From: Haloarcula mannanilytica
GTDB lineage: Archaea > Halobacteriota > Halobacteria > Halobacteriales > Haloarculaceae
Direction of reading: 5' to 3'
Assembly (NCBI RefSeq): GCF_005406125.1
Contig: NZ_BIXZ01000010.1
Span: 42,270-106,269 of the forward strand
Length of the DNA: 64,000 nucleotides
The notes under the pieces are model-generated. The model searched no databases. It was not told where the DNA came from and was given only the letters and a program-made list of their open reading frames with translations. This document shows, in pieces, positions 8,055-15,859 of this stretch (position 1 is the first letter of the stretch; each line of letters begins with the position of its first letter). The translations under genes and the position numbers were made by a program.

Positions 8055-8096
8055 TTAACCAACTGTCGGAGCAAGGCACCATCCTGTGTTGGTTAA
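8055..8096. repeat. TTAACCAACA inverted repeat, copy 2
   Basis: TTAACCAACT (8055-8064; one base off the consensus) and TGTTGGTTAA (8087-8096) with a 22-base spacer. It lies upstream of the second HNH gene, 16 bases before a T-tract/hairpin element. Confidence 0.8.
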
Positions 8097-8112
8097 CGTC
8101 GAGTAGATCCCG

Positions 8113-8141
8113 TTTTTCGGGCCCCGGAAGGGGCGCGGGGC
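8113..8141 (+). promoter_or_regulatory. T-tract plus GC-rich hairpin leader, copy 4
   Basis: Five T residues followed by CCCC GGAA GGGG and a further GCGGGGC. It lies about 100 bases before the ATG of the HNH gene at 8245, farther from its gene than the other copies. Confidence 0.5.
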
Positions 8142-8244
8142 GGCCAGCAGCGGCCTCGCGAGGTCAGTCGTTACAGAGACACGAGCACTGACATTCAAAT
8201 ACCAAGCCGGGACCAAACTGAGTGACTCAATCACCTCACAAATC

Positions 8245-9462
8245 ATGGGCAACAAGCTGTATTCAAACAAAGAACTCCTCAATCGCCTCCAGCAATTCGC
8301 TTCAGAGCTTGGTCGACCCCCATCACTGAATGAGATGAATGCGTCCGGACCGCATGCTGCAAAGACATACACGGACCGGTTCGGCTCGTGGAATAAAGCC
8401 CTCAAGACTGCCGGACTTGAGACCGGCACAAACGAACCAAACGGGAGACCGGCGACACGGAAAGATGATCTGCTAGAGGATCTCAAGTCTGTTGCCGAAA
8501 CCGTCGGAGAGGCACCATCTGAGCGGAGCTACAGCGATCACGGAGAGTATTCGGTGAAAACATACTGTAAGCGGTTCGGCGGCTGGAATTCGGCGCTCCG
8601 GGCAGCTGATCTCGAATCCAACGTTGAGCTGAATCTTTCTGAAGAAAAACTCATTACCGCGTTACAAGAGTTCGCTGAGGAACTGGACCGACCACCCACG
8701 ACAGACGAGATGGATCAAGATGGGCCGTACACAACGGGCCCATACAAGCGGGTCTTCGGACATTGGAATCAAGCTCTTCGGCAGGCTGGGTTGGAGGTTA
8801 ACTATCCACGGAATGTGAGTGAGGAGGATCTACTCTCTGAACTCCAGAGATTAGCCCAAGAGCTGGGACATATCCCCCGGCGAGATGAGATGCGAGATCA
8901 GGGAAAATGGGGTGGAGCAATCTACCAGGATCGATTCGGCTCTTGGAACGAGGCTCTGGCAGCCGCTGGCTTCGAGCCAAATTCCCGGTGGCGAATTCCA
9001 CGGGAAGAGTTGATAGCCGAACTACGAGCCCTTACGAATGAACTGGGCCATCCGCCGACAACAACTGAAATGAACGAACACGGGAACTTCACAATCGATC
9101 CGTATCACCGCGAATTTGGAGGTTGGCGAACGGCACTTCAGGCGGCTGATCCAGATTACCTAGAAAACTACCGCCAATCAGATACTGAGACAATTCCGTT
9201 TGGTTCGGGTTGGTCACAGATTCGTGAAGAAATTATTGCGCGTGACAACGAAGCTTGTCTTCGCTGCGGTATGAGTCGCGAAGCTCACCGTGAGAGGTTC
9301 GGGCGTGACCTCCCAGTTCACCACCGGATTCCCCGACGACGATTCTACAATCACCCAGACCGGTCAGTGGAGGAGTCAAACGTTCCGAGTAACCTCCTGA
9401 CACTCTGTATTCCGTGCCATCGGCGTCTCGAACGGATGCCAGTTCAACCAGTGGTTGAGTAA
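8245..9462 (+). CDS. HNH endonuclease with five HNH-associated repeats
   Basis: The 405-residue protein contains five consecutive repeats of about 60 residues (starting near residues 8, 74, 133, 193 and 255), each with L..L...A.ELG.PP...EM...G......Y..RFG.WN.AL..AGLE. They match the repeats in the other two HNH proteins of this window. The C-terminus has CLRCGMSREAH, then VHHRIPRRRF, SNLLTLCIPCHRRLE, giving a zinc-knuckle plus H-N-H nuclease. There is no N-terminal zinc finger, unlike the other two. The repeats probably read DNA. Upstream stand the inverted repeat and hairpin module. Likely a selfish or defence-type nuclease; target unknown. Confidence 0.8.
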   Translation: MGNKLYSNKELLNRLQQFASELGRPPSLNEMNASGPHAAKTYTDRFGSWNKALKTAGLETGTNEPNGRPATRKDDLLEDLKSVAETVGEAPSERSYSDHGEYSVKTYCKRFGGWNSALRAADLESNVELNLSEEKLITALQEFAEELDRPPTTDEMDQDGPYTTGPYKRVFGHWNQALRQAGLEVNYPRNVSEEDLLSELQRLAQELGHIPRRDEMRDQGKWGGAIYQDRFGSWNEALAAAGFEPNSRWRIPREELIAELRALTNELGHPPTTTEMNEHGNFTIDPYHREFGGWRTALQAADPDYLENYRQSDTETIPFGSGWSQIREEIIARDNEACLRCGMSREAHRERFGRDLPVHHRIPRRRFYNHPDRSVEESNVPSNLLTLCIPCHRRLERMPVQPVVE

Positions 9463-9585
9463 TATTTGACCTTGATGGAAAGCTCGGTAGGCGATAGGTC
9501 GTGGACTGCGTACTGAGTACACTGCGCATACATAATGACGGTAACGAGGATGTAGACGTGGTCTATACGTACAGGCGACGTCGCT

Positions 9586-9837
9586 TCATTGCTCAGCAAG
9601 CCTCTCAAGTAAGGGTTTGACGGCTTCTTGGTCTGATTTCCAGTCGTCTTCAGACCGGATGACATACTTTTGTTGGCGCTTCCAACGGTCTCCATTCTGT
9701 TTCCAGAGATAAATACCGATCTCGCGCCCACTAAATCCGTTATACAGCACCACAGCTTTCCACCACTCGCTCGATTTGAAGATAGTCCTGCCCTCAAGAA
9801 CTTCTAACTGCTCGTGAGTTGGGAATTCGTCAGGCAT
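9586..9837 (-). CDS. Small protein, possible toxin partner of an RHH regulator
   Basis: ATG 9837 overlaps the end of the preceding gene (ATGCCTGA), so the two are coupled. The 83-residue product (MPDEFPTHEQLEVLEGRTIF, then WWKAVVLYNGFSGREIGIYL, then WKRQQKYVIRSEDDWK) is tryptophan- and lysine-rich and much less acidic than usual here. Size, coupling to a ribbon-helix-helix-like protein and an operator-rich promoter suggest a toxin-antitoxin-like pair, but I do not recognise the fold. Confidence 0.55.
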   Translation of the reverse strand: MPDEFPTHEQLEVLEGRTIFKSSEWWKAVVLYNGFSGREIGIYLWKQNGDRWKRQQKYVIRSEDDWKSDQEAVKPLLERLAEQ

Positions 9838-10177
9838 TGGCTTCACCCTCAAGTTTCTCAACGACGCGGTTGGCGGTCAACTCCGCGATCAGGGCTGCAG
9901 ATCCTTGGGAGGTATCGTCCATCTCTTTTAGCAATTCTTTGAAGTTGACTTGATCCTGGAGTTCACGGGCCTTTTCCGCGAGTTCTTCTTGATCCTCACG
10001 ACTCATCGATCCCAACTCTTCAATCGTTGTGCCCCAGCTCGGGATGCGGGGCCGAGGGTCGTGATAGGCGTCCAGAAGATGATTGAGATAGCCGTCCCAC
10101 GTGGAATTGTCAGGCTTTGAATTGATTAGACGTTCGTGTGTGTCCGGACTGACTTTGATGTTTTTACGGTCTGCCAT
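9830..10177 (-). CDS. Ribbon-helix-helix-like DNA-binding protein (antitoxin type)
   Basis: The 115-residue protein starts at ATG 10177 (MADRKNIKVSPDTHERLINS). NIKVSPDTHERL followed by a helix ending in LNHLLDAY is the beta strand-helix-helix pattern of VapB/CopG-like regulators. The C-terminal half is an acidic helical region that could bind the partner protein. The promoter holds several GTATCCCA boxes, consistent with autoregulation. Frame upstream of 10177 runs through these boxes and is not coding. Confidence 0.6.
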   Translation of the reverse strand: MADRKNIKVSPDTHERLINSKPDNSTWDGYLNHLLDAYHDPRPRIPSWGTTIEELGSMSREDQEELAEKARELQDQVNFKELLKEMDDTSQGSAALIAELTANRVVEKLEGEANA

Positions 10178-10239
10178 TGTATCCCATCTGTATCCCAGAG
10201 TGGAGGCTACAAGTAATTTGGGATAATATTGTATCCCAA
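10176..10239. promoter_or_regulatory. GTATCCCA operator cluster of the RHH operon
   Basis: TGTATCCCA occurs twice in tandem (10178-10196), touching the start codon, and a palindrome TTGGGATA...TGTATCCCAA spans 10218-10239, overlapping an AATATT box. GTGGGACAT at 10249-10257 may be a further half-site. The arrangement fits repression by the ribbon-helix-helix product of the gene it precedes. Confidence 0.6.
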
Positions 10240-10461
10240 GTTCAGCCAGTGGGACATAGAATCGATTAGCCAATTAGATTCTCCCAGATAGGGTACGGCC
10301 TTCGCTCAGCACAACCACCGTATTTTTGACCTCGTTTGTGTCAGTTTTCTCCACATAGCGTCTACTTGCCGCCAGTGTAAGGGAGGAGGGCCATCTACTC
10401 ACTATGAAGCCAGGAACCGTCGCGCAGAACCCCTTTAGCGGGTGAGCGACTACACAGGGTA

Positions 10462-11223
10462 ATGGACGAGTCGCCCGCAGCACAGTCGCAATCTCGCATC
10501 TACACGGCGCCGCGAACGGATGTCTCGCAGAATCAGGGCAAGTTCCGGATTCACTTCAATTTCCCCGGCCACGCCGTTCCCGACCACGACGACCACGGCT
10601 ACGGCCCGCTGGCGACCGTCGTGGAGTCGTTCATGGACCCCGGAACCCTGATTCGGATGCACCAGCACCGCAACGAGGAGATCATCTCGTGGGTCCCCGA
10701 GGGCGTGATGCGCCACGACGACCGTCAGGGCAACCAGCTGGTCACCGATTTCGATCACCTAATGGTGATGAACGCTGGTAGCGGCTTCTGGCACGCTGAG
10801 GAGACCCTCGCGGACGACCCGCCCCTGCGGATGCTCCAGATATTCGTGCGGCCGCATAGCCTCGACCTCGAGCCCGGCATCCAGCACGAGCCGATCCCGA
10901 ACCCGGTCGCCGGCGAGTGGCGCCACCTGTTCGGGCCCGAGGGGAGCGAGGCCCCGCTATCCGTTCGGAATGACGTCGACTGCTACGACTGCCGGCTCAC
11001 GGACGGGGCAACGACGACGCTCCCGTCCCGACCGGGCCGGCACACCTACCTATATGTCTTCGATGGCGCCGTCGAGATCGGGGATGAACCGGTCGGGTAC
11101 ACTGAGAGCGCCCTCGTGACCGGCGACGACGTGGCCGTTACTGCAACCGAGGACGCCACAATCGTCGCGTTCAGCATCAATCCCGACGCGCCGGTCACGC
11201 GCCAGGGGACCATCGGCCGCTGA
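10462..11223 (+). CDS. Pirin-family protein
   Basis: The 253-residue protein has the bicupin layout of pirins. The N-terminal cupin holds HQHRNEEIISWVPEGVMRHDD with the H-x-H and later H/E metal ligands, and the conserved MNAGSGFWHAEE motif; the C-terminal cupin (about 180-250) is more divergent (RPGRHTYLYVFDGAVEIGDE). Pirins bind iron; bacterial members act as quercetinase or regulators, and the role here is unknown. ATG 10462 is the natural start. The gene is alone on its strand with a 200-base upstream region in which I see no clear promoter box. Confidence 0.85.
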   Translation: MDESPAAQSQSRIYTAPRTDVSQNQGKFRIHFNFPGHAVPDHDDHGYGPLATVVESFMDPGTLIRMHQHRNEEIISWVPEGVMRHDDRQGNQLVTDFDHLMVMNAGSGFWHAEETLADDPPLRMLQIFVRPHSLDLEPGIQHEPIPNPVAGEWRHLFGPEGSEAPLSVRNDVDCYDCRLTDGATTTLPSRPGRHTYLYVFDGAVEIGDEPVGYTESALVTGDDVAVTATEDATIVAFSINPDAPVTRQGTIGR

Positions 11224-11249
11224 GACACCGGTGTACCGACTGTGAGTTG

Positions 11250-11277
11250 TTTTTCGCCCCCCTGAGAGGGTGAGGGC
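11250..11277 (+). promoter_or_regulatory. T-tract plus GC-rich hairpin leader, copy 5
   Basis: TTTTT, then GCCC-CCCT, loop GAG, AGGG, bulge TGA, GGGC. The same two-step stem with a purine bulge in the right arm is seen in copies 3 and 7. It precedes the small gene at 11302. Confidence 0.6.
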
Positions 11278-11301
11278 TTCAGCCGAAGTCCTCGCAATCA
11301 G

Positions 11302-11658
11302 GTGATTCCCGTGAGCCAACAACAGTCACCGAGAGATGTCTCGATCGACGACATTCCTGTCGATATCGACAACACGCAATCAGCGGAGGTCGATCCCGCC
11401 GACGTCCCGGCCGAAATCGAATCCATCACCCGTGGGCTCGCCGGTGAGCAGCCGCCGACGAATCCCATAGTGGTTCTCAAGGCGGCCCGGTGGTGGTACA
11501 TTCACGGCAAGGGCGGCACGGATCCCGCCTTCCAGTGGGCCATCGAGTGGGCGCGTCATCTTGCGACCGACACGCCCAGTGACGTCGAGCGGTTCGACGA
11601 GTTCCTCGAGTACCTCGTCACGGTCGGCTTTGCAGACGAACGCCACGAGCTCCGCTGA
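11302..11658 (+). CDS. Conserved haloarchaeal hypothetical protein, 118 aa
   Basis: Acidic N-terminal half (VSIDDIPVDIDNTQSAEVDP) and a C-terminal globular half with NPIVVLKAARWWYIHGKGGT and WAIEWARHLATDTPS. I recall similar proteins on haloarchaeal plasmids but no function. GTG 11302 and GTG 11311 are both possible starts. It follows a hairpin leader and is followed by another, ahead of the ArdC-like gene. Confidence 0.55.
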   Translation: MIPVSQQQSPRDVSIDDIPVDIDNTQSAEVDPADVPAEIESITRGLAGEQPPTNPIVVLKAARWWYIHGKGGTDPAFQWAIEWARHLATDTPSDVERFDEFLEYLVTVGFADERHELR

Positions 11659-11670
11659 CCGACAGCGCGG

Positions 11671-11700
11671 TTTTTTGAACGCCCCTGAGGGGTGCGGCGC
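11671..11700 (+). promoter_or_regulatory. T-tract plus GC-rich hairpin leader, copy 6
   Basis: TTTTTT, then GCCCCTGAGGGG (a tight hairpin) and TGCGGCGC. It precedes the ArdC-like gene at 11746 by about 46 bases. Confidence 0.55.
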
Positions 11701-11745
11701 GGTCTGAACAGACGCAGTCGCCGTGAACTTGATTCGGTGAACACA

Positions 11746-12693
11746 ATGGCTACGACTAGTAACTCGTCGGTCTCCTTCGAGGAGACCGACACGCGAGACG
11801 ACGAGATGAACAGTACGATCGAACAGTGGATCGATGAACTTGTCGCCGGCGTCGACGACGCGCAGGCTAGCGAGGAGTTCCAGGAGTGGCTCGACGTCCA
11901 GAGTCGCTTCCACGACTACTCCTACCGGAACACGCTCCTCATCAAGCAGCAGTGCCCCGAGGCGAGCCGGGTGGCGGGCTACCGGACGTGGCAAGAGGAG
12001 TTCGACCGGCACGTCAAGGAGGGCGAGTCGGCCATCTGGATCTGGGCGCCGATCATCACCAAACAGTGCCCGGAATGCGAGAACTCGCCGAGCTACCATG
12101 AGGACAGTGACTGTGAGTACGACGAGACGCCGCCCGAGGAGTGGTCCGAGGGCCTGGTCGGGTTCAAGCCCGCACCGGTGTTCGATGTCTCCCAGACCGA
12201 GGGCGAGCCACTTCCCGACTTAGACACGGAAGCGACCGGCGACGCCGGCGACCTCGTCGAACGGTTGACTGCCGCCGCTGATGAGCTCGGCGTGACGGTG
12301 CGAATTGTTCCAGCCGAGGAGTGGACGCACGGCGAGGCGAAGGGCATCTGCGAGCAGCTGAGTCTCGTCGATATGCAGCCGCGTGTCGAGGTGCGTGATC
12401 GGGAGAACGACGCTGATCTCGCCCGGACGCTGGTTCACGAGTACGCGCACGCCCTGCTCCACTTCGACGTCGACGACGATACGGAGCGGTCGAAACGCGA
12501 AGTCGAGGCCGAAGCCGTCGCGTACGTCGTCGGGCGGTACTGCGGGCTCGACACCAGTGGGTCAGCGTTCTACCTCGCAGCCTGGGAGTCGGACAATCCC
12601 GAGGTCGTTCGCGAGCGGCTCGGACGGATTAGTTCAACAGCAGAAGAGCTCATCGACGTGCTCGAAGGCGAATCCTCGTCCCAACCCAGTTAA
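11746..12693 (+). CDS. ArdC-like antirestriction protein with HEYAH metalloprotease domain
   Basis: From ATG 11746 the protein has 315 residues. The N-terminal domain (QWIDELVAGVDDAQASEEFQ, RNTLLIKQQCPEASRVAGYR, TWQEEF) resembles the ssDNA-binding N-terminal domain of ArdC-type plasmid proteins. A four-cysteine insert CPECENSPSYHEDSDC suggests a zinc knuckle. The C-terminal part has TLVHEYAHALLHFD, the HExxH zincin motif, and a downstream EVEAEAVAYVVG that would supply the third ligand, as in ArdC/IrrE-like peptidases. ArdC proteins protect incoming plasmid DNA against host restriction. The start could also be the next ATG 20 codons in. The stop codon overlaps inverted repeat copy 3. Confidence 0.75.
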   Translation: MATTSNSSVSFEETDTRDDEMNSTIEQWIDELVAGVDDAQASEEFQEWLDVQSRFHDYSYRNTLLIKQQCPEASRVAGYRTWQEEFDRHVKEGESAIWIWAPIITKQCPECENSPSYHEDSDCEYDETPPEEWSEGLVGFKPAPVFDVSQTEGEPLPDLDTEATGDAGDLVERLTAAADELGVTVRIVPAEEWTHGEAKGICEQLSLVDMQPRVEVRDRENDADLARTLVHEYAHALLHFDVDDDTERSKREVEAEAVAYVVGRYCGLDTSGSAFYLAAWESDNPEVVRERLGRISSTAEELIDVLEGESSSQPS

Positions 12694-12731
12694 CCAACAG
12701 GGTGATGGATTCCTTCCGCTCTGTTGGTTAA
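12690..12731. repeat. TTAACCAACA inverted repeat, copy 3
   Basis: TTAACCAACA 12690-12699 and TGTTGGTTAA 12722-12731, spacer 22 bases. The left arm includes the stop codon of the ArdC-like gene; the right arm almost touches the T-tract of the hairpin leader of the SWIM gene. Confidence 0.85.
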
Positions 12732-12732
12732 G

Positions 12733-12765
12733 TTTTTTCTGCGCCCGCCGAGGGGCGGAGGCGCA
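12733..12765 (+). promoter_or_regulatory. T-tract plus GC-rich hairpin leader, copy 7
   Basis: TTTTTT, then TGCGCC-CGCC, loop GAGG, GGCG, bulge GA, GGCGCA. This is the clearest two-step stem of the family. ATG 12782 lies 17 bases beyond it. Confidence 0.65.
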
Positions 12766-12781
12766 TTCAGATCTCCGTCGA

Positions 12782-13600
12782 ATGATGACTGAACCAAATC
12801 TCACGACGGTCCTTGAGGAAGCCGAGCACGTTGCCGAGCAGCACGACCAGGTCGCTCGAACGACAGACAACCAAGCTCACGAGTACCTCCGATACGCCGT
12901 CCTCCGGGTGCTTGAAGGCGAGGCGAATCACCTCCCAGCAGACTGGACGCCGATCGACGGCGTGACCGTCGGTTACGGCAGCGACGACGCGATGTTCGAC
13001 AGTTGGAGCGCCAGCGAAGACTGGTGGGAGACCGTCCCGCCGCAGGAGGCGTGTACCCGCTTCCGGGTGTTCTTCCCGGACGACCACCAGACGGTCCCCC
13101 GGGTCATCGTCGACGTGATGGCCACGCTCGGTGCCTGGCGCGTCTGGACCGGGAGCGCAGCCGCGTGCGGCTCCTACGACCATCGCGAGCGCCGCGAAGT
13201 CCACTACCTGTGGCCGGAAGGCCATCCGGTCGAGGAAGTGCTCCACGAGCGGCTCAGGGGGCCTGCGGAAGCCCTCGCTCCCGACGGTGGCCGAACGGGC
13301 GATGTTCGCGACCGACTGGTCGTCGACGAGAACGCACAGTTGGAGGACGATCTTGAGCCCCGCACGAAGCGTGCCGTCGCCGAAGCGATGGACGTCTCAC
13401 TCCTCTCGAAGGGTGGCCGCTACGAGGTACAGTCTGCGTCCGGGAACCGGTACGAAGTCGACGTCATCGACGAATCGTGTACCTGTCCTGACTGGCAGCA
13501 ACGTTCACCCGAAGGCGGCTGCAAGCACCTGCGCCGCGTCGATCACGAGATCAAACGGGGCCGCGTTCCCCGACCAGACGGCCGCCTTCCCTCCCCGTAG
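12782..13600 (+). CDS. SWIM zinc-finger protein
   Basis: The 272-residue protein (ATG 12782 or 12785) ends with a SWIM motif CTCPDWQQRSPEGGCKHLRR (CxC...CxH) preceded by a YEVQSASGNRYEVDVIDES strand region. SWIM domains bind DNA or protein and are frequent in haloarchaeal plasmid proteins. The N-terminal 170 residues (HEYLRYAVLRVLEGE, then TVGYGSDDAMFDSW) show no recognised catalytic motif. It is preceded by an inverted repeat plus hairpin module and converges on the AbiE pair. Confidence 0.75.
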   Translation: MMTEPNLTTVLEEAEHVAEQHDQVARTTDNQAHEYLRYAVLRVLEGEANHLPADWTPIDGVTVGYGSDDAMFDSWSASEDWWETVPPQEACTRFRVFFPDDHQTVPRVIVDVMATLGAWRVWTGSAAACGSYDHRERREVHYLWPEGHPVEEVLHERLRGPAEALAPDGGRTGDVRDRLVVDENAQLEDDLEPRTKRAVAEAMDVSLLSKGGRYEVQSASGNRYEVDVIDESCTCPDWQQRSPEGGCKHLRRVDHEIKRGRVPRPDGRLPSP

Positions 13601-13611
13601 TCGTGGTCAGA

Positions 13612-14415
13612 CTACTCCACGGGACGGACTGTGTCGCCATCCCGACGGACCCGGTCGAACGTTGAGAGATACGCAATCCGGTCGTAAACCTCCTCGTCAT
13701 CCAGCTCCAGTTCCGCGGCCAGTTCGTCGACGGTCATCGGTTCATCGAGTGCCTGGAGGACTTCGAGCCCCCGGTAGTACCTATTCGTGAGCTCTTGGAC
13801 GTGGCCCTCGATCGGCGTGGTCACTCCGTACCGCTCCTCGAGTTCGACCAGGGCCTCGTTCGCGAACGTGGCGAACTGATCGTCACCTAGGCGTTCGATC
13901 TGGGCTTCGAGCTCAGCCTGGACGACGTCGTAATCGAGGCCGGCCTGCACGAGCATATTCATGTCCTCGATGTCGTCGTCGCGGCCTGCGATCGCCTTGA
14001 ACAGGAAGATATCCTCGTTGCTGACCAGCCGGACCGTCAGTCGATCCGTGTCGAGGAACTGCTCGCTGCGCTGTTGCATCCCGTCGGTGAGCACGAGCTT
14101 GTTCGCGACCTGCTGGTTGAAGATGTCGAGGCGACACCCATCGTCGTTCTCGACGCAGCTCGTCGCGCCAAGCGCCCGGTAATCTGGATCCAGCGACTGG
14201 ACCTCCGCATACCCGAGGTCCATCAGGACCGCCCACAGCTGACCGTACGCGTCGCCATCTGGGACGACCAGGTCGATATCTTTCGTCGCCCCCTTGAGGT
14301 CGCGCAGCGACATCGCGCCACCACCGATCAGGTAGACCGTGAGCGGTTCAGATAGCCCGTTCCCGATTCGCTGGAATTCGTTCTCGATGTACTCGCGTCC
14401 GAATGTTGGTCTCAT
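13612..14415 (-). CDS. Nucleotidyltransferase toxin, AbiEii/DUF6036 type
   Basis: The 267-residue protein has YLIGGGAMSLRDLKGATKDI followed by DLVV: the G-G/S-x-A ... D-x-D pattern of minimal nucleotidyltransferases, as in AbiEii (MenT-like) toxins. The C-terminal 60 residues look like a winged helix (MTVDELAAELELDDEEVYDR). Its start overlaps the stop of the upstream HTH gene by four bases. AbiE toxins modify tRNA or other targets and cause growth arrest or phage abortive infection. A non-toxic DUF6036 nucleotidyltransferase is the alternative. Confidence 0.75.
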   Translation of the reverse strand: MRPTFGREYIENEFQRIGNGLSEPLTVYLIGGGAMSLRDLKGATKDIDLVVPDGDAYGQLWAVLMDLGYAEVQSLDPDYRALGATSCVENDDGCRLDIFNQQVANKLVLTDGMQQRSEQFLDTDRLTVRLVSNEDIFLFKAIAGRDDDIEDMNMLVQAGLDYDVVQAELEAQIERLGDDQFATFANEALVELEERYGVTTPIEGHVQELTNRYYRGLEVLQALDEPMTVDELAAELELDDEEVYDRIAYLSTFDRVRRDGDTVRPVE

Positions 14416-15338
14416 TGTGGTAGTGGCACCTCGTAGTCAGCCGCCAGTTTCTGAAACTCGTCCCACTCCGGGAGCCGGTCGTCGTCGACCTCGCCGTGCG
14501 TCTCGAGGTAGCGGAGCAGGGCGCCGATTTCGTCTTCGAGACCATACTTCGCCGCCTGCTCTCGGAGGTCCGCCTCGTCGACGTCGACGTGGCTGAGCAG
14601 GAGGAGACAGTACGAGCGGTGGCGGCTGCCGTCGTCGATCAGTAGTGTGTGACAGCAAAGTTCCGCCGGTGAGACTGCGTCGAGATCCTCGGAGTAGAAG
14701 TAGTAGCGGTGGCCGGTGAGTAGGAACTGGAGGTCATAGGCTGCAAATCGAGCGAGGCCGGTTTCGTGGAACGCCTCCGCGTCGATCTCCGTCTCGGTCT
14801 GGGTGAGGAATTCGTCGTAGTCTTCCCAGAGAATCGTGCCCTTCGGGGCGACGGCTTCGAGGCGCTGGCGATGTAGATGGTGTGCGAGTTCACGGGCGAA
14901 CTCGTGGAGGCGGTCGAAGTCGGCGTTGAAGTCATAGTGACCGTCGGCTGTCCCGACGAGACCTCGGTCGCGAAGCCGCTTGAGGACGCGGTTAACCGTG
15001 TTGCGGTAGTTGTCGCTCCGGTCGGCGAGCTCGGAGACGGTTCGCGGCTGGTCGAGGTAGTACAGCACCTCGAGTGCCTTGCCGGTCAGCAGCTCGGGGA
15101 ACTCGATGTGGGAGTGCTGGCGGACGAGGTCCTGATAGAGTTCGACGGCGCGAGCATCCGACGGGACGACTCGTTTTCGCCGGCCGTCGCGTTCCGTGTA
15201 GACGAGCCCCCTCTCGACGAGGTCGGCGACGGCACGAGAGAGGTAGCTCTCGCTGTGGTCGAGCTTCGCCGCGAGTTCGGAGATCGTGTCGCCGCGGTCG
15301 ACCGTGGCGAGGACCTCGAGTTCGATGCGCCGGAGCAC
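14412..15338 (-). CDS. HTH regulator / antitoxin of the AbiE-type pair
   Basis: The 308-residue protein starts at GTG 15338. Two winged-helix regions are visible: TISELAAKLDHSESYLSRAV with a wing ending KRVVPSDA (about 17-64), and RTVSELADRSDNYRNTVNRV (about 98-117). The remaining 160 residues form a separate domain (FLLTGHRYYFYSEDL, HTLLIDDGSRHRSY), like the C-terminal antitoxin domain of AbiEi-type regulators. A TATA box within an inverted repeat lies about 25 bases upstream, giving a leaderless mRNA and a site for self-repression. Confidence 0.75.
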   Translation of the reverse strand: MLRRIELEVLATVDRGDTISELAAKLDHSESYLSRAVADLVERGLVYTERDGRRKRVVPSDARAVELYQDLVRQHSHIEFPELLTGKALEVLYYLDQPRTVSELADRSDNYRNTVNRVLKRLRDRGLVGTADGHYDFNADFDRLHEFARELAHHLHRQRLEAVAPKGTILWEDYDEFLTQTETEIDAEAFHETGLARFAAYDLQFLLTGHRYYFYSEDLDAVSPAELCCHTLLIDDGSRHRSYCLLLLSHVDVDEADLREQAAKYGLEDEIGALLRYLETHGEVDDDRLPEWDEFQKLAADYEVPLPQ

Positions 15339-15340
15339 GG

Positions 15341-15390
15341 TGTAACATAGTAAGAAACTTACATATAAAGAAGTTTCGAGTAGTGTTACA
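15341..15390. promoter_or_regulatory. Inverted-repeat operator around the AbiE promoter
   Basis: TGTAACATAGTAAGAAACTT (15341-15360) and AAGTTTCGAGTAGTGTTACA (15371-15390) form an inverted repeat, 14 of 20 positions matching (outer seven and inner seven). They flank ACATATAAAG, whose complement is a box A for the minus-strand gene starting at 15338. A dimeric winged-helix protein bound here would cover the promoter. Confidence 0.7.
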
Positions 15391-15422
15391 GACAGAGAAG
15401 AACAAGAGCTTGCTCCATCGTC

Positions 15423-15463
15423 TTAACCAACAAAACTATGGGAAGAGAGACCGTGTTGGTTAA
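15423..15463. repeat. TTAACCAACA inverted repeat, copy 4
   Basis: TTAACCAACA 15423-15432 and TGTTGGTTAA 15454-15463, spacer 21 bases. It ends 14 bases before ATG 15478 of a small gene, with no hairpin element between, and lies 33 bases from the AbiE operator on the other side. Confidence 0.85.
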
Positions 15464-15477
15464 CACGGAGAGAGTCG

Positions 15478-15801
15478 ATGTCCTACGAACCACCGTCCCC
15501 ACCGGCGAACCTCCCGGCGGAGCTCGTCAACACGCTCAACGAAGCCACATCGGAGCATCTTCGGGACGTTGCCAGCTACGCCGAGGCGTTGGCCGAATAC
15601 AAGGAGCGTGAAGCTCGTCTCGAGGAGGAAGCGGACGACGCCGACGTCGAGGAGCGCCCCGATGACCTCCCAGACGACGTGCCGGCCAAGGCGACGATCA
15701 CGATCAAGGAGATCAACGACAACCGCTACTACTACTGGCAGTGGCGGGAAGGCGATTCGGTGACGTCGAAGTACAAAGGGCCGGTGAATCCCGACGAGTA
15801 G
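15478..15801 (+). CDS. Small conserved haloarchaeal protein, DUF6788-like
   Basis: The 107-residue protein has a helical N-terminus (LPAELVNTLNEATSEHLRDV), an acidic linker and a C-terminal motif TIKEINDNRYYYWQWREGDS ending SKYKGP. That RYYYWQWREG-type motif recurs in haloarchaeal proteins I associate with DUF6788. Function unknown. Inverted repeat copy 4 sits directly before the ATG. Confidence 0.55.
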   Translation: MSYEPPSPPANLPAELVNTLNEATSEHLRDVASYAEALAEYKEREARLEEEADDADVEERPDDLPDDVPAKATITIKEINDNRYYYWQWREGDSVTSKYKGPVNPDE

Positions 15802-15859
15802 ACGAGATGGAACTGTAGCCTGATGTTCGTTTCAATGTGATTCGTAGCGTAGCAGATGA

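Noticed and set aside
11380..12099. Minus-strand frame of 239 codons over the ArdC-like gene
   Set aside because: The plus strand has the HEYAH zincin and ArdC-like blocks; the minus frame has none and spans two unrelated genes.
5148..12765. Rho-independent-type terminators at the T-tract/hairpin elements
   Set aside because: The T-tract comes before the hairpin in the direction of the following gene, and on the other strand the hairpin is followed by A residues; the elements also stand consistently upstream of genes.
14877..15350. Plus-strand frame opposite the AbiEi-like regulator
   Set aside because: Mirror of the regulator coding sequence; valine/leucine-rich low-complexity translation without motifs.
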